Positions 1-9,952 of a stretch of DNA of 27,952 nucleotides are shown in pieces. The notes under the pieces were generated by a model. It did not search any database and was not told where the DNA came from. It saw only the letters and a program-made list of their open reading frames with translations. Each line of letters begins with the position of its first letter. The stretch's first letter is position 1. Source of the DNA: a virus; the IMG/VR virus record IMGVR_UViG_3300009504_000032, positions 1-27,952 of that record, one strand, 5' to 3'. Both the position numbers and the translations under genes were made by a program.

Positions 1-431
1 AGGAACCCACCCCTAACGGTACCGGAACCATTGATGGCGAACGATGTTGGCGTGCTGCTGGTAATTTGGCGGTTGGATGTTGCACCGGGTGTCCACGCCA
101 TACGCGTAGCATCACTGTATGAGGTAAACTCATTCCAACCCGCGTGGGCCGCCATTGTGTCGGTGTTAGCCAATGCGGTGTAACCACTATTGTCGATAAG
201 GCCGATGAACCAATCAGTAATCTGAGCACCGTCACCAAATACACAGTCGTACGCGTGAGCCACACCGACGTTCACGATGCCATTGTTGATTCTGATTTTT
301 TCAATCAGATGACCTTCCCGGCTGTAATGGGCGAATTCAAATACGCCCTTAAGGTTAGTAATAAGCCCCAGGTGAGGTGGCCTAATAAGTTCAAACCCCA
401 GTTGAGGTTTCATATCAAATGCTTGCTTCAC
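1..431 (-). CDS. Phage structural protein downstream of tape measure (partial)
   Basis: An open frame without a stop runs off the left edge of the window, so only the first 143 codons are visible. I chose the GTG at 431 because it overlaps the tape-measure stop as GTGA and has GAGG five bases upstream; an in-frame ATG at 413 is the alternative, without a clear ribosome site. The visible protein has a short N-terminal part (KPQLGFELIRPPHLG), then a beta-rich stretch with DWFIGLIDNSGYTAL, DTMAAHAGWNEF and TRMAWTPGA. From memory, this Trp/Gly pattern recurs in small phage proteins encoded near tail or capsid genes and of unknown function. Its place directly after the tape measure suggests a tail-tip or baseplate-proximal component, but that is inference from position only. 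Confidence 0.6.
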   Translation of the reverse strand, partial: MKQAFDMKPQLGFELIRPPHLGLITNLKGVFEFAHYSREGHLIEKIRINNGIVNVGVAHAYDCVFGDGAQITDWFIGLIDNSGYTALANTDTMAAHAGWNEFTSYSDATRMAWTPGATSNRQITSSTPTSFAINGSGTVRGGF

Positions 432-3400
432 GAGAGCCTCGCTGTTTTGTTACGCAATTCACGCCGAACTGCTTGGGCAACTTTACGTCCATCAATCTGT
501 TGAGCCGATGTATTATTGATATTTACTATCACGTCGCCGACGTTGGTTACATCACCACCCTGAGCGAATCGTGGTTGGTCAAACTTGTTCATGGCCTTAA
601 TTGTGGGATACCATTGGCTGGTAGACCGGGGATTCATTACAAATTCGCCGGGTGTAAGTTTGGCGTCGACAACGTCGCCGCCTGTGGCAAATACTGGTTT
701 AAGCGTAAGGCCGCCTAATGCGAAATTTTGAGCCGGTGGCCGGATTGCTGCCAACATTGATGCCGCTTGACCCGCAGCACTTGCTAATTGAGTTATTGAT
801 GATGCGGTCTGAGTACTAGCGGAATTTAATGAATCAAAAGATACACTATTTAGTTCATGTTGAATTGGCAGCGTAGTTACACTATTTAATTCCTGTTGAA
901 ATTGTTGTGTATCTGGAATATTTTGTAACTTACCCGCCGCTACGTCAGCAGCTTGATTAAGATTATTAAAATCAACCCCATAGCCTGGGTCCATTATGGG
1001 GTGTTCTGGTAGCGAATAGCTACCACTACCAGGTTGTTGCCAAATATGTCCTAATGTTTCAAAGCCATCAAAAGCCGGATACAGCGTCATGCTGCCCCCG
1101 CCCCGAGGCTCATGACTCAATTGCCCTAACGTTCCGGGCCCCTCAAAAGTTGAATACATTTTACTATGAACAGGTTCATCTCGAATTAAAGAAACAAAAC
1201 CTGGATCACGATAAATTTTATCAGGAATTACAGGCGCAGGCGCAGGTGCAGGTGCAGGTGCAGGTGCAGGTGCAGGTGCAGGTGCAGGCGCAGGCGCAGG
1301 TGCAGGTGCCGGTGCAGGTGCAGACGTAAACCACGTTCCGTCCGGGAGTTGGCCGGATAATTTTGCTGTAGCCCCTTCAAGGGCTGTAGCAAACCCAGTA
1401 ACTTGGTCCGTTGGTAGCGTAAAGGTATTGAAGCTTGTTTTGAGTTGCTCGGTACTATTAAGAAGTTGATCTAACTCGCCCCTCAAACGTTGTTCCTCTT
1501 CTTTAACTGTTTCTGGAACTTGAGCCGGTATAGCTTGTTGAACACCTTTAAGAAATTCTCGAGCTTGTTGTTCTAACATATTTAGAGTACTGGGTAGTGC
1601 AGACCTAATAGCCTCTATTTGAGCGGCATCGACATCCATACTTCCAGCCTGCTTAGCTAGAGCTTCAATTTGAGCAATCATTTCCATTAAAGCTGGGCCG
1701 GCTTTTGCTGTTCTGCTTAAGGGGCCAGCATCATAATCTTCTTCAGTAATTCTAGCAGCTTGTAAACGTTCAGTTGATTCGCGGAGTGAGGGTAAATCAC
1801 CTTTAGCAATAGCATCACGCATCGCGTGAGACGCTTCAATGATTTCTTTTATCCGTAATTGAAAATCACTTACTTGAAATTGTAAAACACGCTCATCTAT
1901 CGGTGCAGCGATTGTAGCATCAGTTCTTGCAAAAGGTAAACCTAGTGCAGCAGCACCGCGTTGAAATTGTCCAGGAACTTGAATTTGACGCTGTTTTATA
2001 TCTTCAAGATATTTTTTCCATTCTTCTGGATGAGTAACCCAAGGAGCATAATCACCTAAGTCAATTTGTAACCGACCATCTTGCAAGGGCTTAGCTGGTG
2101 CTGTAACATTACCTCCTGTAAAAACCCTTGAGGGTCTTGCTTTTTCAAGACCTAATTCTTTTCGTTGTTCAGGTGTAACCAATATACTTTGTAAAGATTT
2201 TTCTGGATCAACTTGCTTACCTAATGCCGTTACTCTAGGAATTATAGCTTCTAATTTTTCTAAATGTTGTTCACGCTGTTTAAGTCTAGTTGCATCCGCT
2301 AAACCCGATTCAATCTCTCTATTAACGTCTGCGATATACTCAGCAAATAATTGAGCAGCACGTGGTTGTAAGCCCATTAAGTCCCTACTAAAGGGCTTAT
2401 CGTATTTTTGTTGGCTAAAATCATCAAGTGTCTGCAGCACGCCGCTGGCTTCAAGCTGTTGAAGTGCTTCTTTAGCTGACTGCGTTGACTGACGATAAAA
2501 TTCACGGGCATAATTTTCACCCGCCTGTTCAAACGTAGTCTGTTGACCTGAAACAGGATCAGAATACCGCATCGTGGCCCGATCAAGAGATGACCGTAAT
2601 CCGATTTTTTCACGAAGTGTAGCTGCGTCAACTATTTGAAGACTTTCAAGCCCAGCATCCATCCGCCGAAGAGTATCTTGCTGTGCTTTAACTTGCTTCA
2701 TGTATTCGGGATCGCCGGGCTGCCCTGTTATTTTAATGCTTCTAAATTCTGAAAAAGCTTGTTCTATATCAGCTAATGCTTGGCGGTTATGCTCTTCCGC
2801 CGCTGCTGCTTGTTGTTTAATCAAAGCTTGCTGCTGGCTGTGTTGACCTAATTTTGCCTGACCTCGTTGTGTAATGTCCCACAGATCACGCTGACTGCCG
2901 CCTAACTCATATCCGCGTATACCTAATTGTTGGGCCTTTTGAATAAATTGACGCTGACGTTCTTCATCTGTAGTCTGTTCAGCTGCGTCTAAATATTCAT
3001 GGGCACGCCGCATATGCGAAGCAGCTTGTACGTGTTTTGGGGCATCTCGAATACTGCGGCCCCAAATAGCATCACTTGCTGTATTATGCAGGTCAGCCTG
3101 CTGATTGCGAAGATTTATCATATTTATGTCAGCTTGTTGCTGCATAGTTTGTAGTTGACTAATGAGTCCTTGCACCATCGCGGTGCGGCTCTGCATATTG
3201 CGTGAAAAAACTGCTTCTATTGAACTAGCCCAATTTTCGGCGGCAGTAATATCTTGATGGTAAGCCCGTCCAATTGTTTCAAAAGCCTCAGTAGCATTTT
3301 TAGCTATATCTCGGTATTGTACTGACTGAGATCGTGCAAGAACTTGAGCATCAATTTGAACATCAAGTAATTCTTGTGCCCGCCTCGGATCTTGCTTTTG

Positions 3401-6400
3401 CTGCTCTAGTTGAAAGTCATGGTAGGTTGTTACTGGTTTTTGATAAAGATGTCGGGCATATATTCCGGCACCAATAGCCGCAGTTGCGATTCCGGCACCA
3501 GGTAAAACTAAAGATGCGGCTTTACCACCGAATAAGCTGCCTAGCCATGAAAGAGCCCCACCTATTTTAGTTATTGCAGCTATGCCCGCCACCGCGGCCG
3601 TACCCGCAACAGCCATCGATCCATAAGTCAGCATATTTTCCGGGCCAATAGTTCCCACGGTTCCGGTATACATCTGCATTAAAGTGGGACCCATTACGTC
3701 AACCCAGTGTGCCTGCATCCGTGCCTGGAGCTGCTGGTAATCTAATGCTGGTAAACGAGAAATTTTATCAGAAGCTATCTTTAGGTCTTCAGGGGTTACC
3801 CCTTCAATACGTTCACGAATTGCCTGATATTGTTCAGCTTTTGCCCCAATAAGCGTAGATACACCACGTACCGCCCGAATACGCCCAAACATATCGCCTA
3901 AATTTTCGGCTGCAGAGCCTGAATATTCGGTAACATGTTCTAGGAAACCCTGCAAACCGCGGCCACGCACGGCAAGGCTTGTGCTCATAATACCAAGACG
4001 ATCAAGTTCGTTTTGCATTTCTCGTGTAGGTTTAAGTAACCGTAACAGTGTGTTGCCAAGTAATGTAAGTGATTCCTCCGGCTTCATACCCATGATAGTT
4101 TGATGAGCGATGCCGGCCATAATCTCAGTTCGATCAACACCCAATTCTGCCGATAACGGCATCACGCGACCTAGAATGTTTCTTAATTGAGGGCCGACCA
4201 CGCGGCCTAATTCAATTGTCTTGAACATCTCTGCCCCGACTTGCGTGGCAGCTCCCGCTCCAAGACTATATGCGTTTAAGACTGATGCTAATGCTTCAAC
4301 AGATTCATCAATAGGGGTTGCGGCGGCACGACCAAACATTGCGGCATCATCTAAGAAGCCGGTTAACGCTGGCCAGCTTTGACCCGATCCGGGAATATTA
4401 GGATCAAATCCACCAATAGCGTGAAGCTGATTTGATATAGCAATATATGCTGCTTGAGCTGTACCCGTAGGTGTTTGAGCCCATTTAGTTGACAAGTGTG
4501 TAATTTCTTGAGCTAGTGGAGCAATGCCCATCTCAGTTGCTTGTTGAGAGATAGTCTGAATCCGACCAAGCATAATCTGAAATTCAGCAGCTTGATCAAT
4601 TGATTGCCGCATTGCGGCACCTAAACGGTAATATGCTCCGATAACTAAATGCATGCCTAAGTAACCTAAGAGACCACCAGCTTGACTAGGTTGTTTAGGC
4701 TGTTGAGGTTGTTGTTGTGCCCAAGGCCACGGGCCTTGAGGTAAACGTGGAGGCGGCTGGCCGCCACCTGCTTGCCACTGGCCCCAGAATTTATTCGGTG
4801 GTCCTCCGCCACCTGGAGGTAATTGATGGTAACGAACATTCGGCCCTGTAGGTATTGAAGGACCTCCCCACCCAAAACCACCTGGTTGCATCGGACCCCA
4901 ATTGGGTTGTTGAGGCCTAAAAGGCACGCCCCCTCCCGATGGAGGTCCCGCGGCTGAAGACGGCGGCGGTGGTCGCCATGCTGGCGGCGGAAACTTGGGT
5001 GGCGGTACTTGAGTTCCTGGTGTTAGATACAATGAATCTTTTGGCGGGGGTAAATCTACCGGAGTCCGTGCCGACGGAAATGCTGCATGGCGTAAATGTT
5101 GAAAATATCCGGGTGTTAGTTGACTTGGGGGTGAACTTAATAAAGAAGTCAAAGCCGGATTATTTTGCGTTTTAGCAATAAAACGATAATAATCTAGTAA
5201 TTTAGCTTGATTAGGTATTATTGCCGCAGGCGTAGCCGCAGGCGTAGCCGCAGGCGTAGCCGCAGGCGTAGCCGCAGGCGTAGCCAAAGCTTGTCGTAAT
5301 GCCCCCGGTATCCGGCGTTCTAATGCTTCACTTTGAACTAATTTTTCAACTTGAGCGGCTTGTTTATAATAACTTTCATCTAGATTTTCAATTGCTTTGG
5401 TTGCAGAAAATGTTTTTCTTGCTCCGCCTTGAGCAGCTTGACGTAAGACGCTGGCTACGTTTCTAGCTTCTTCAGGCAAATCTTGTCGACGTATATGCCA
5501 TAGTGCACGCAAATCTTTATATTGTTGTAATTCAATTTCTCGGGCACCAGGTTGATTTGTTTTATGAAAGTCAGTTGTAAAAATACCAGAAGGCATTGGA
5601 CCAGTTGGTTGATGAAAGAATCTAGCAGCAGGCTCTTTTGGAGCCGCAGGCTGAGTTGATTTAACTACAGCTGCCCGCTGACTTGAAAGTAATTCTGTAT
5701 GCGGGCCTACCATAATTTTATCGATTTTAGTCGGTCCAATTTTAGGAACTTCAGCAATTTTAAGTGCCCGCTCTAGATCACCTTTTATGTCACGGTGAGC
5801 CATCATTCTGGGAAAAATTTTAGCTAATAACTCAGTATCATAACCCGATTCATGTAACCGAGCGGGGTCAACTTCTACGCCAGCATAACCAGCTACCTGA
5901 TGTAATTTATATCCTTTTTGTTTGTGTTTGGGATATACGTGTTTAGCTAAAGTCATTGTATCAAGTACGCGGTGTTGTAAAGGCATCCCGCCTGCGGCAA
6001 CTAAATCACGATTTATAGCATTGATATCAAATTTAGCATTATGGGCAACAACTACCACGGAACGCGGATCACCGAGACTTGCGGCTATTGCCGGAGCAAC
6101 TTCTCCAATGCGTGGTTGAGATTGCAACATTTTTATTGCATCCACGCGTTGTGCAGATGTTTTTCCTAATAACTCTCTAGCACCCTCTTCAAATTCAATA
6201 GTAGGTTTAATTCTTGTAGTATATTCAGGTACTTTTCTTGAAGGATCAATTGACGTAAGGGCGTGCATCTGTGCTAGGCGACTAAATCCAGTGGTTTCAG
6301 TATCAACAAACACCGGCTTTAATGGTCCAGGAGGGCCGCCATAGACTAAATCACGTAATTGATTTAGGCGAGCTGTCGCAGGGATACTTTGTTTAGCAAT

Positions 6401-9400
6401 TTGATTTATATTATCAATAAGTTGAGGAGCCATAGCTCTAAATTGTGCTACCTGACGTAAGAAAGCTGTTTTAGACTCTGCCAGGTGTTGAAGTTCTTGA
6501 CCTTCCCACCGCTCCATGCCTGAAGCCGTACGAATCTTTTTGCTGGCTGCCGGATGTTGATCAACATACTCACGCATACCGCGTAGCATTTGTTGCTTGG
6601 GATCAAGGGCACCAATCTCTTCACGCATGAAACGCGTGACAGCTTGTTTTGCTTGATCGAAGCGTTCCCAGAGTTTCTTCGGATCAAAGAAACCAGCTTC
6701 GCCTTGCAGCTGACTCATAGGTAATTGAGGGTTTTTAGCCGCAGTATGTCTTAGTGCTGGACTATAAAGTTCATCATATAACTTTTTAATTGTTGCAGGA
6801 GCTGCCAGTTTTCCTTTACCTGTTGTGAGCTGTAATGCTTGTTCCCAGGTTATTGATTTACCTAAAGCCCGGAACTGGTCTTCAACACTAAGTGTTTTCT
6901 TAGTTGGCGAATGACCCAGGTAACCCGAACGCGAGCCTTGAGCCGCCTTAAGCATCTTTTCTCTAACAGAGTCTCTGACATCACTCGGATAATGAAGCTG
7001 AGATGGAATTGATCGGGCTTTGGCACCTTGCTGTAGTGCCGCAAATGCAACCTGAAAATTAACTAAATTTCGTATAACGTCATTGGGTAGGGGTGTTTCA
7101 GGAGTAAAAGTCGTCGGCTGGAAGCCAGCAGCTCTAGTGAGTCTAGCTTGTAAAACTTGAGTGTGACAAACAACGGGACCTTTAAGCTCAAACTGACCAC
7201 GCTGGCAGGAGCAAACAATTTCTTTGTAATTCTGAGGTATTTGTAAAAACTTCTGCATGAATGCAGGATCTTTTAACCGCTGATTTAATGCTTTCTCGTA
7301 CTGAGATAGTGAATCTGATAATGAATATTCTTTTAATGAGAAAGGGCTTCCTACCCAACCCGGATCACCTGGCTGGGTATTTAATAGGTGTGCTTTACCA
7401 TAGTTACCACGTCGGGCGTCCAGTACATCTGGGGATAACTGGCCGTAGCCAGTTACCCGCCGATATGCCGGTATGTTACCTTGAAGCGGTAAAAGTTGAG
7501 GACCCCAAACACCTTGACCGAAGAATTGTTGCCCGGTTTCGGGGTGTAGCTGACCGATCTTAGGGGCATTCATTGCATTTAAGCCTAATATCAGCTCATC
7601 GTATGGGGCCATCCAGCCGTGGGCAGCAATATTAGCTCTAATTAAATCCTGTGCTTGTCGCATAATTTGAGAAGAATAATCAACTTCAAGCTTACCAGTA
7701 CGCTCGACACGTCTTTGCCACGGCTGAGGTATTCGTGGGTCTTCAGTTTTTAATGGTGGTGTTATGCCGCTAGCTCCGCCGACTATCCCGGCAGCCGTAG
7801 GCATTTCTAAAACTTTGAAGCCGAAAAACGGATCTTCCGTTCCTTCGGGCGGTTTAGGTATAATAATCTTACCGGTTAAACCTCCAGGTTTATGAACTAA
7901 TCTTTGAGGCCCCATAGCTGGGGCACCTAATTCAGGATATCTGTGCGTAATTGCTCGTTGCTGCTGTACATATGGCAGGTCTGGGGCTGCTGACATCCGC
8001 ACTGCTTGACCGAATATACCACCAGTCCGACGCATGTATTCTTCAAATAACGGATGTCCCGGAGTTCCACCGTGGCCTATATGTCCCCACGCTTTGCGAG
8101 GTTCAGGTCGGTCAACTTCAGCAAGATTTGCTGGCAGTTGTCGTGCTAATTGGGTTACTAACCGTTCAGCAAGGGGACCTATATTAACTGATTTTTGACT
8201 TAACTCTACTTGTCTGCGAGCTTTGTCTAAATATGTTTGTAATCGTGGGTCACCTGTTACCCGATCACGCGAAATTGGCTGAATTTTATCAAATTGACGT
8301 TGTAATGCCTCAAACTGACCTAATACATCAGTTATACGACGCCAGGTACCTCTCGTAATAAACCCAGGATTACTGAGTTCTTCACGTAGCTCATGCATAG
8401 CTCGGAAAGTTCTACTAGCTTCCTGAACAAGGCCTGGTGCCATTTTCATGTAACTATCACGGTGAAATTCCCGGAATACCGAGCGTAAATCTTTGTAAGA
8501 TTCATCGAGTAATTCTGTGTATTTATTTTGAGCTTTAAGTTGTTTCTTCTCTATCTTAGCCCGCCAAATTGCTAACGCATCTCTTGGCGGCGTCATCTGG
8601 CCGAAACTCCGGTCTTGCGGCACAGGCATGGGCGCCACTTTAGCAGAGGCTCGTGCCTTGTGTCGGGCTTGATTTACAAAAGGTATTAAATTTTGGATCG
8701 ATTCAACTAATGGGACATATTGTAAAACTTTTCGATCATGTCCCGGTGCTTCATGTCGCAAACCGGTATAATCTTGCCGCCTTAATTCTCGGTCGTCCGC
8801 TTGCCGCGAGCTGCTGGCTGCCCGACGTATTGCACGCTGAGCTTTGACAATCAATTGCGGTATCGTACGAGCGATTTGTTGCTCGATTTTAGCAACATCC
8901 AACGGTATTGCAGTTGTTTCTGGAGTCTTGCGGCCAGTGTCCCCAGTTAATTGATGCCTGAAGCGGGCTTCCATTCGTCGTGCAACCGCATCGACTATAC
9001 TTTGATCATCTAACTTTCCAGCTTCAAAACGCCGGTTAAAAACATTTCGAACTTTATGTTGTAATAACTTAATATGCTTCTGCACCACATCATCAGTGCC
9101 TACCGCTTTTACATGATGGCCTGGTGGTGTAGTAGTGCTAGCAGCTTCACGTAGGTTCTGTAGACCCCAAAATAAATTCTTTAATTTTTTATCTAACTTA
9201 GGAATATCTTCTGTCGTTTTAAGATTGCTGAATGCTTCTTGAGCTCGTGTTATAGCTTTTTGAACTGAACGGACCTGCCGCATAAGTGGGCTGCGATTTT
9301 CCGTCATAGCAACGGCTACCGCAAGTCCTTGATTTGTCTGTTCGACTAGCCCGGCAATGTCGGTTAAATTTCGGATGAGAGATTCTGCACTAATCCTGAT

Positions 9401-9412
9401 TTGCTCTGCCAT
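428..9412 (-). CDS. Giant tape measure protein with DUF4326-like and DEDDh exonuclease domains
   Basis: 2,994 residues, start ATG with GGAGG six bases upstream. It sets tail length and fills the tail tube before DNA ejection. N-terminal ~650 residues are helical and Lys/Arg/Gln-rich. Residues ~655-760 resemble DUF4326: GWVGSPF (685-691), C734-x-C736 and C749-H750. Residues ~1030-1200 form a DnaQ-like DEDDh exonuclease with D1037 and E1039 (VDTETTG), D1129 (HNAKFD), and H1187 and D1192 (HESGYD). A run of ATPA repeats precedes a Pro/Gly/Gln-rich linker (~1450-1577). From ~1580 the usual tape-measure core starts, with FQIMLGRIQTIS near 1613 and a hydrophobic segment about 1925-1985. Long coiled coil, a Pro-Ala hinge (~2697-2728) and the typical C-terminal LTPGEFVMNP motif follow. 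The tape-measure call is firm; the exonuclease call is strong; the DUF4326 call is moderate. Confidence 0.93.
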   Translation of the reverse strand: MAEQIRISAESLIRNLTDIAGLVEQTNQGLAVAVAMTENRSPLMRQVRSVQKAITRAQEAFSNLKTTEDIPKLDKKLKNLFWGLQNLREAASTTTPPGHHVKAVGTDDVVQKHIKLLQHKVRNVFNRRFEAGKLDDQSIVDAVARRMEARFRHQLTGDTGRKTPETTAIPLDVAKIEQQIARTIPQLIVKAQRAIRRAASSSRQADDRELRRQDYTGLRHEAPGHDRKVLQYVPLVESIQNLIPFVNQARHKARASAKVAPMPVPQDRSFGQMTPPRDALAIWRAKIEKKQLKAQNKYTELLDESYKDLRSVFREFHRDSYMKMAPGLVQEASRTFRAMHELREELSNPGFITRGTWRRITDVLGQFEALQRQFDKIQPISRDRVTGDPRLQTYLDKARRQVELSQKSVNIGPLAERLVTQLARQLPANLAEVDRPEPRKAWGHIGHGGTPGHPLFEEYMRRTGGIFGQAVRMSAAPDLPYVQQQRAITHRYPELGAPAMGPQRLVHKPGGLTGKIIIPKPPEGTEDPFFGFKVLEMPTAAGIVGGASGITPPLKTEDPRIPQPWQRRVERTGKLEVDYSSQIMRQAQDLIRANIAAHGWMAPYDELILGLNAMNAPKIGQLHPETGQQFFGQGVWGPQLLPLQGNIPAYRRVTGYGQLSPDVLDARRGNYGKAHLLNTQPGDPGWVGSPFSLKEYSLSDSLSQYEKALNQRLKDPAFMQKFLQIPQNYKEIVCSCQRGQFELKGPVVCHTQVLQARLTRAAGFQPTTFTPETPLPNDVIRNLVNFQVAFAALQQGAKARSIPSQLHYPSDVRDSVREKMLKAAQGSRSGYLGHSPTKKTLSVEDQFRALGKSITWEQALQLTTGKGKLAAPATIKKLYDELYSPALRHTAAKNPQLPMSQLQGEAGFFDPKKLWERFDQAKQAVTRFMREEIGALDPKQQMLRGMREYVDQHPAASKKIRTASGMERWEGQELQHLAESKTAFLRQVAQFRAMAPQLIDNINQIAKQSIPATARLNQLRDLVYGGPPGPLKPVFVDTETTGFSRLAQMHALTSIDPSRKVPEYTTRIKPTIEFEEGARELLGKTSAQRVDAIKMLQSQPRIGEVAPAIAASLGDPRSVVVVAHNAKFDINAINRDLVAAGGMPLQHRVLDTMTLAKHVYPKHKQKGYKLHQVAGYAGVEVDPARLHESGYDTELLAKIFPRMMAHRDIKGDLERALKIAEVPKIGPTKIDKIMVGPHTELLSSQRAAVVKSTQPAAPKEPAARFFHQPTGPMPSGIFTTDFHKTNQPGAREIELQQYKDLRALWHIRRQDLPEEARNVASVLRQAAQGGARKTFSATKAIENLDESYYKQAAQVEKLVQSEALERRIPGALRQALATPAATPAATPAATPAATPAAIIPNQAKLLDYYRFIAKTQNNPALTSLLSSPPSQLTPGYFQHLRHAAFPSARTPVDLPPPKDSLYLTPGTQVPPPKFPPPAWRPPPPSSAAGPPSGGGVPFRPQQPNWGPMQPGGFGWGGPSIPTGPNVRYHQLPPGGGGPPNKFWGQWQAGGGQPPPRLPQGPWPWAQQQPQQPKQPSQAGGLLGYLGMHLVIGAYYRLGAAMRQSIDQAAEFQIMLGRIQTISQQATEMGIAPLAQEITHLSTKWAQTPTGTAQAAYIAISNQLHAIGGFDPNIPGSGQSWPALTGFLDDAAMFGRAAATPIDESVEALASVLNAYSLGAGAATQVGAEMFKTIELGRVVGPQLRNILGRVMPLSAELGVDRTEIMAGIAHQTIMGMKPEESLTLLGNTLLRLLKPTREMQNELDRLGIMSTSLAVRGRGLQGFLEHVTEYSGSAAENLGDMFGRIRAVRGVSTLIGAKAEQYQAIRERIEGVTPEDLKIASDKISRLPALDYQQLQARMQAHWVDVMGPTLMQMYTGTVGTIGPENMLTYGSMAVAGTAAVAGIAAITKIGGALSWLGSLFGGKAASLVLPGAGIATAAIGAGIYARHLYQKPVTTYHDFQLEQQKQDPRRAQELLDVQIDAQVLARSQSVQYRDIAKNATEAFETIGRAYHQDITAAENWASSIEAVFSRNMQSRTAMVQGLISQLQTMQQQADINMINLRNQQADLHNTASDAIWGRSIRDAPKHVQAASHMRRAHEYLDAAEQTTDEERQRQFIQKAQQLGIRGYELGGSQRDLWDITQRGQAKLGQHSQQQALIKQQAAAAEEHNRQALADIEQAFSEFRSIKITGQPGDPEYMKQVKAQQDTLRRMDAGLESLQIVDAATLREKIGLRSSLDRATMRYSDPVSGQQTTFEQAGENYAREFYRQSTQSAKEALQQLEASGVLQTLDDFSQQKYDKPFSRDLMGLQPRAAQLFAEYIADVNREIESGLADATRLKQREQHLEKLEAIIPRVTALGKQVDPEKSLQSILVTPEQRKELGLEKARPSRVFTGGNVTAPAKPLQDGRLQIDLGDYAPWVTHPEEWKKYLEDIKQRQIQVPGQFQRGAAALGLPFARTDATIAAPIDERVLQFQVSDFQLRIKEIIEASHAMRDAIAKGDLPSLRESTERLQAARITEEDYDAGPLSRTAKAGPALMEMIAQIEALAKQAGSMDVDAAQIEAIRSALPSTLNMLEQQAREFLKGVQQAIPAQVPETVKEEEQRLRGELDQLLNSTEQLKTSFNTFTLPTDQVTGFATALEGATAKLSGQLPDGTWFTSAPAPAPAPAPAPAPAPAPAPAPAPAPAPAPVIPDKIYRDPGFVSLIRDEPVHSKMYSTFEGPGTLGQLSHEPRGGGSMTLYPAFDGFETLGHIWQQPGSGSYSLPEHPIMDPGYGVDFNNLNQAADVAAGKLQNIPDTQQFQQELNSVTTLPIQHELNSVSFDSLNSASTQTASSITQLASAAGQAASMLAAIRPPAQNFALGGLTLKPVFATGGDVVDAKLTPGEFVMNPRSTSQWYPTIKAMNKFDQPRFAQGGDVTNVGDVIVNINNTSAQQIDGRKVAQAVRRELRNKTARLS
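1232..1322 (-). repeat. Hexamer repeat coding a Pro-Ala hinge
   Basis: About fifteen tandem copies of a 6-base unit (plus strand GCAGGT or GCAGGC) lie inside the tape-measure gene and code for an uninterrupted Ala-Pro dipeptide run. Such rods commonly act as extended spacers between domains. The run separates the long coiled-coil part from the C-terminal part. The alternation of only two synonymous units suggests recent expansion by slippage. Confidence 0.9.
5223..5285 (-). repeat. 12-bp tandem repeat coding ATPA units
   Basis: Five identical 12-base copies (plus strand GCCGCAGGCGTA) plus a 3-base partial copy sit in the tape-measure gene and code for repeated Ala-Thr-Pro-Ala. They lie between the exonuclease domain and the Pro/Gly/Gln-rich linker, marking a flexible border between the N-terminal enzyme-like half and the tape-measure core. 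The copies are identical at the DNA level, so the array is young or prone to copy-number change. Confidence 0.92.
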
Positions 9413-9734
9413 TTAGTTCCTCCATTATTTGAGCTAACAGCTTGTTGTACGTTCGCTCTAAGATTTCATCTGCTGCTGCCCTAGCAGCCGGCAGAGCGTT
9501 GTAAGGTCCAGGAACCCGCAAATTAACACCAACACGCGTGGCGTCCATTTTTTCATTGATTAAAAAATGTGGAACATTAAAAGTGATAGTAAAATCAGTT
9601 GCAGTAATCATCACTGAATCTAATTGGGCCCGAGATGCCCCCGTGTAAGACGGGACTCTTGCTAGAAATTCATCTACAAAAGCATCCCGAGCCTCTAAGA
9701 TTGCCCTTTCGAACTCGGCTTGAATAGGGGGCAT
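9390..9734 (-). CDS. Small tail protein of unknown function before tape measure
   Basis: 114 residues, ATG with GAGG seven bases upstream; it overlaps the tape-measure start by 23 bases and lies under the end of the frameshifted chaperone frame. The start is helical (FERAILEARDAFVDEFLARVP), followed by YTGASRAQLDSV, a beta-rich middle (FTITFNVPHFL) and a helical end with many Ala, Arg and Glu. The pattern of an N-terminal helix followed by a short TG-x-SRAxL motif is faintly like HK97 gp10-type neck or tail-completion proteins, but I would not assign that. It sits where some phages have an extra tail assembly factor. Function unknown. Confidence 0.75.
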   Translation of the reverse strand: MPPIQAEFERAILEARDAFVDEFLARVPSYTGASRAQLDSVMITATDFTITFNVPHFLINEKMDATRVGVNLRVPGPYNALPAARAAADEILERTYNKLLAQIMEELNGRANQD

Positions 9735-9952
9735 ACGGGCACCTCTGGCTGCTCATCAATATGAGCAATTTGATCATAAGCTAAAACATGAGACTGCTCC
9801 GCAGCAGTTAAGTCTTCCCATGTTTCAGCATGTCTATTTACGCCAGGAGGGCGTATCCCCACCCGGAGACACGCCCTCCATATCGCATAAAGCCCTGTCC
9901 GGCCATCAGGTAATCTTAGTCGCCGTTCAGTCCCGCTGAGGTCATCAGTAGA
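9695..9952 (-). CDS. -1 frameshift extension of the tail assembly chaperone
   Basis: The gap between the chaperone stop (9916) and the next gene is open in the -1 frame relative to the chaperone, and the encoded protein looks real: LPDGRTGLYAIWRACLRVG, then WEDLTAAEQSHVLAYDQIAHIDE, ending at a TAG at 9695-9697. The Trp-x-x-Leu-x-x-x-Glu-Gln-x-x-x-Leu-Ala-Tyr pattern is what I expect of the second (gpT-like) half of tail assembly chaperones. Read through the slip site at 9952-9958, the fusion would be 147 + 85 = 232 residues. There is no convincing independent start, which supports synthesis by frameshifting. It overlaps the next gene by 40 bases. Confidence 0.75.
   Translation of the reverse strand, partial: STDDLSGTERRLRLPDGRTGLYAIWRACLRVGIRPPGVNRHAETWEDLTAAEQSHVLAYDQIAHIDEQPEVPVCPLFKPSSKGQS

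Noticed and set aside
1054-1329. Plus-strand frame with Gln-Val repeats
   Set aside because: It is the antisense reading of the tape measure's Pro-Ala hexamer repeat.
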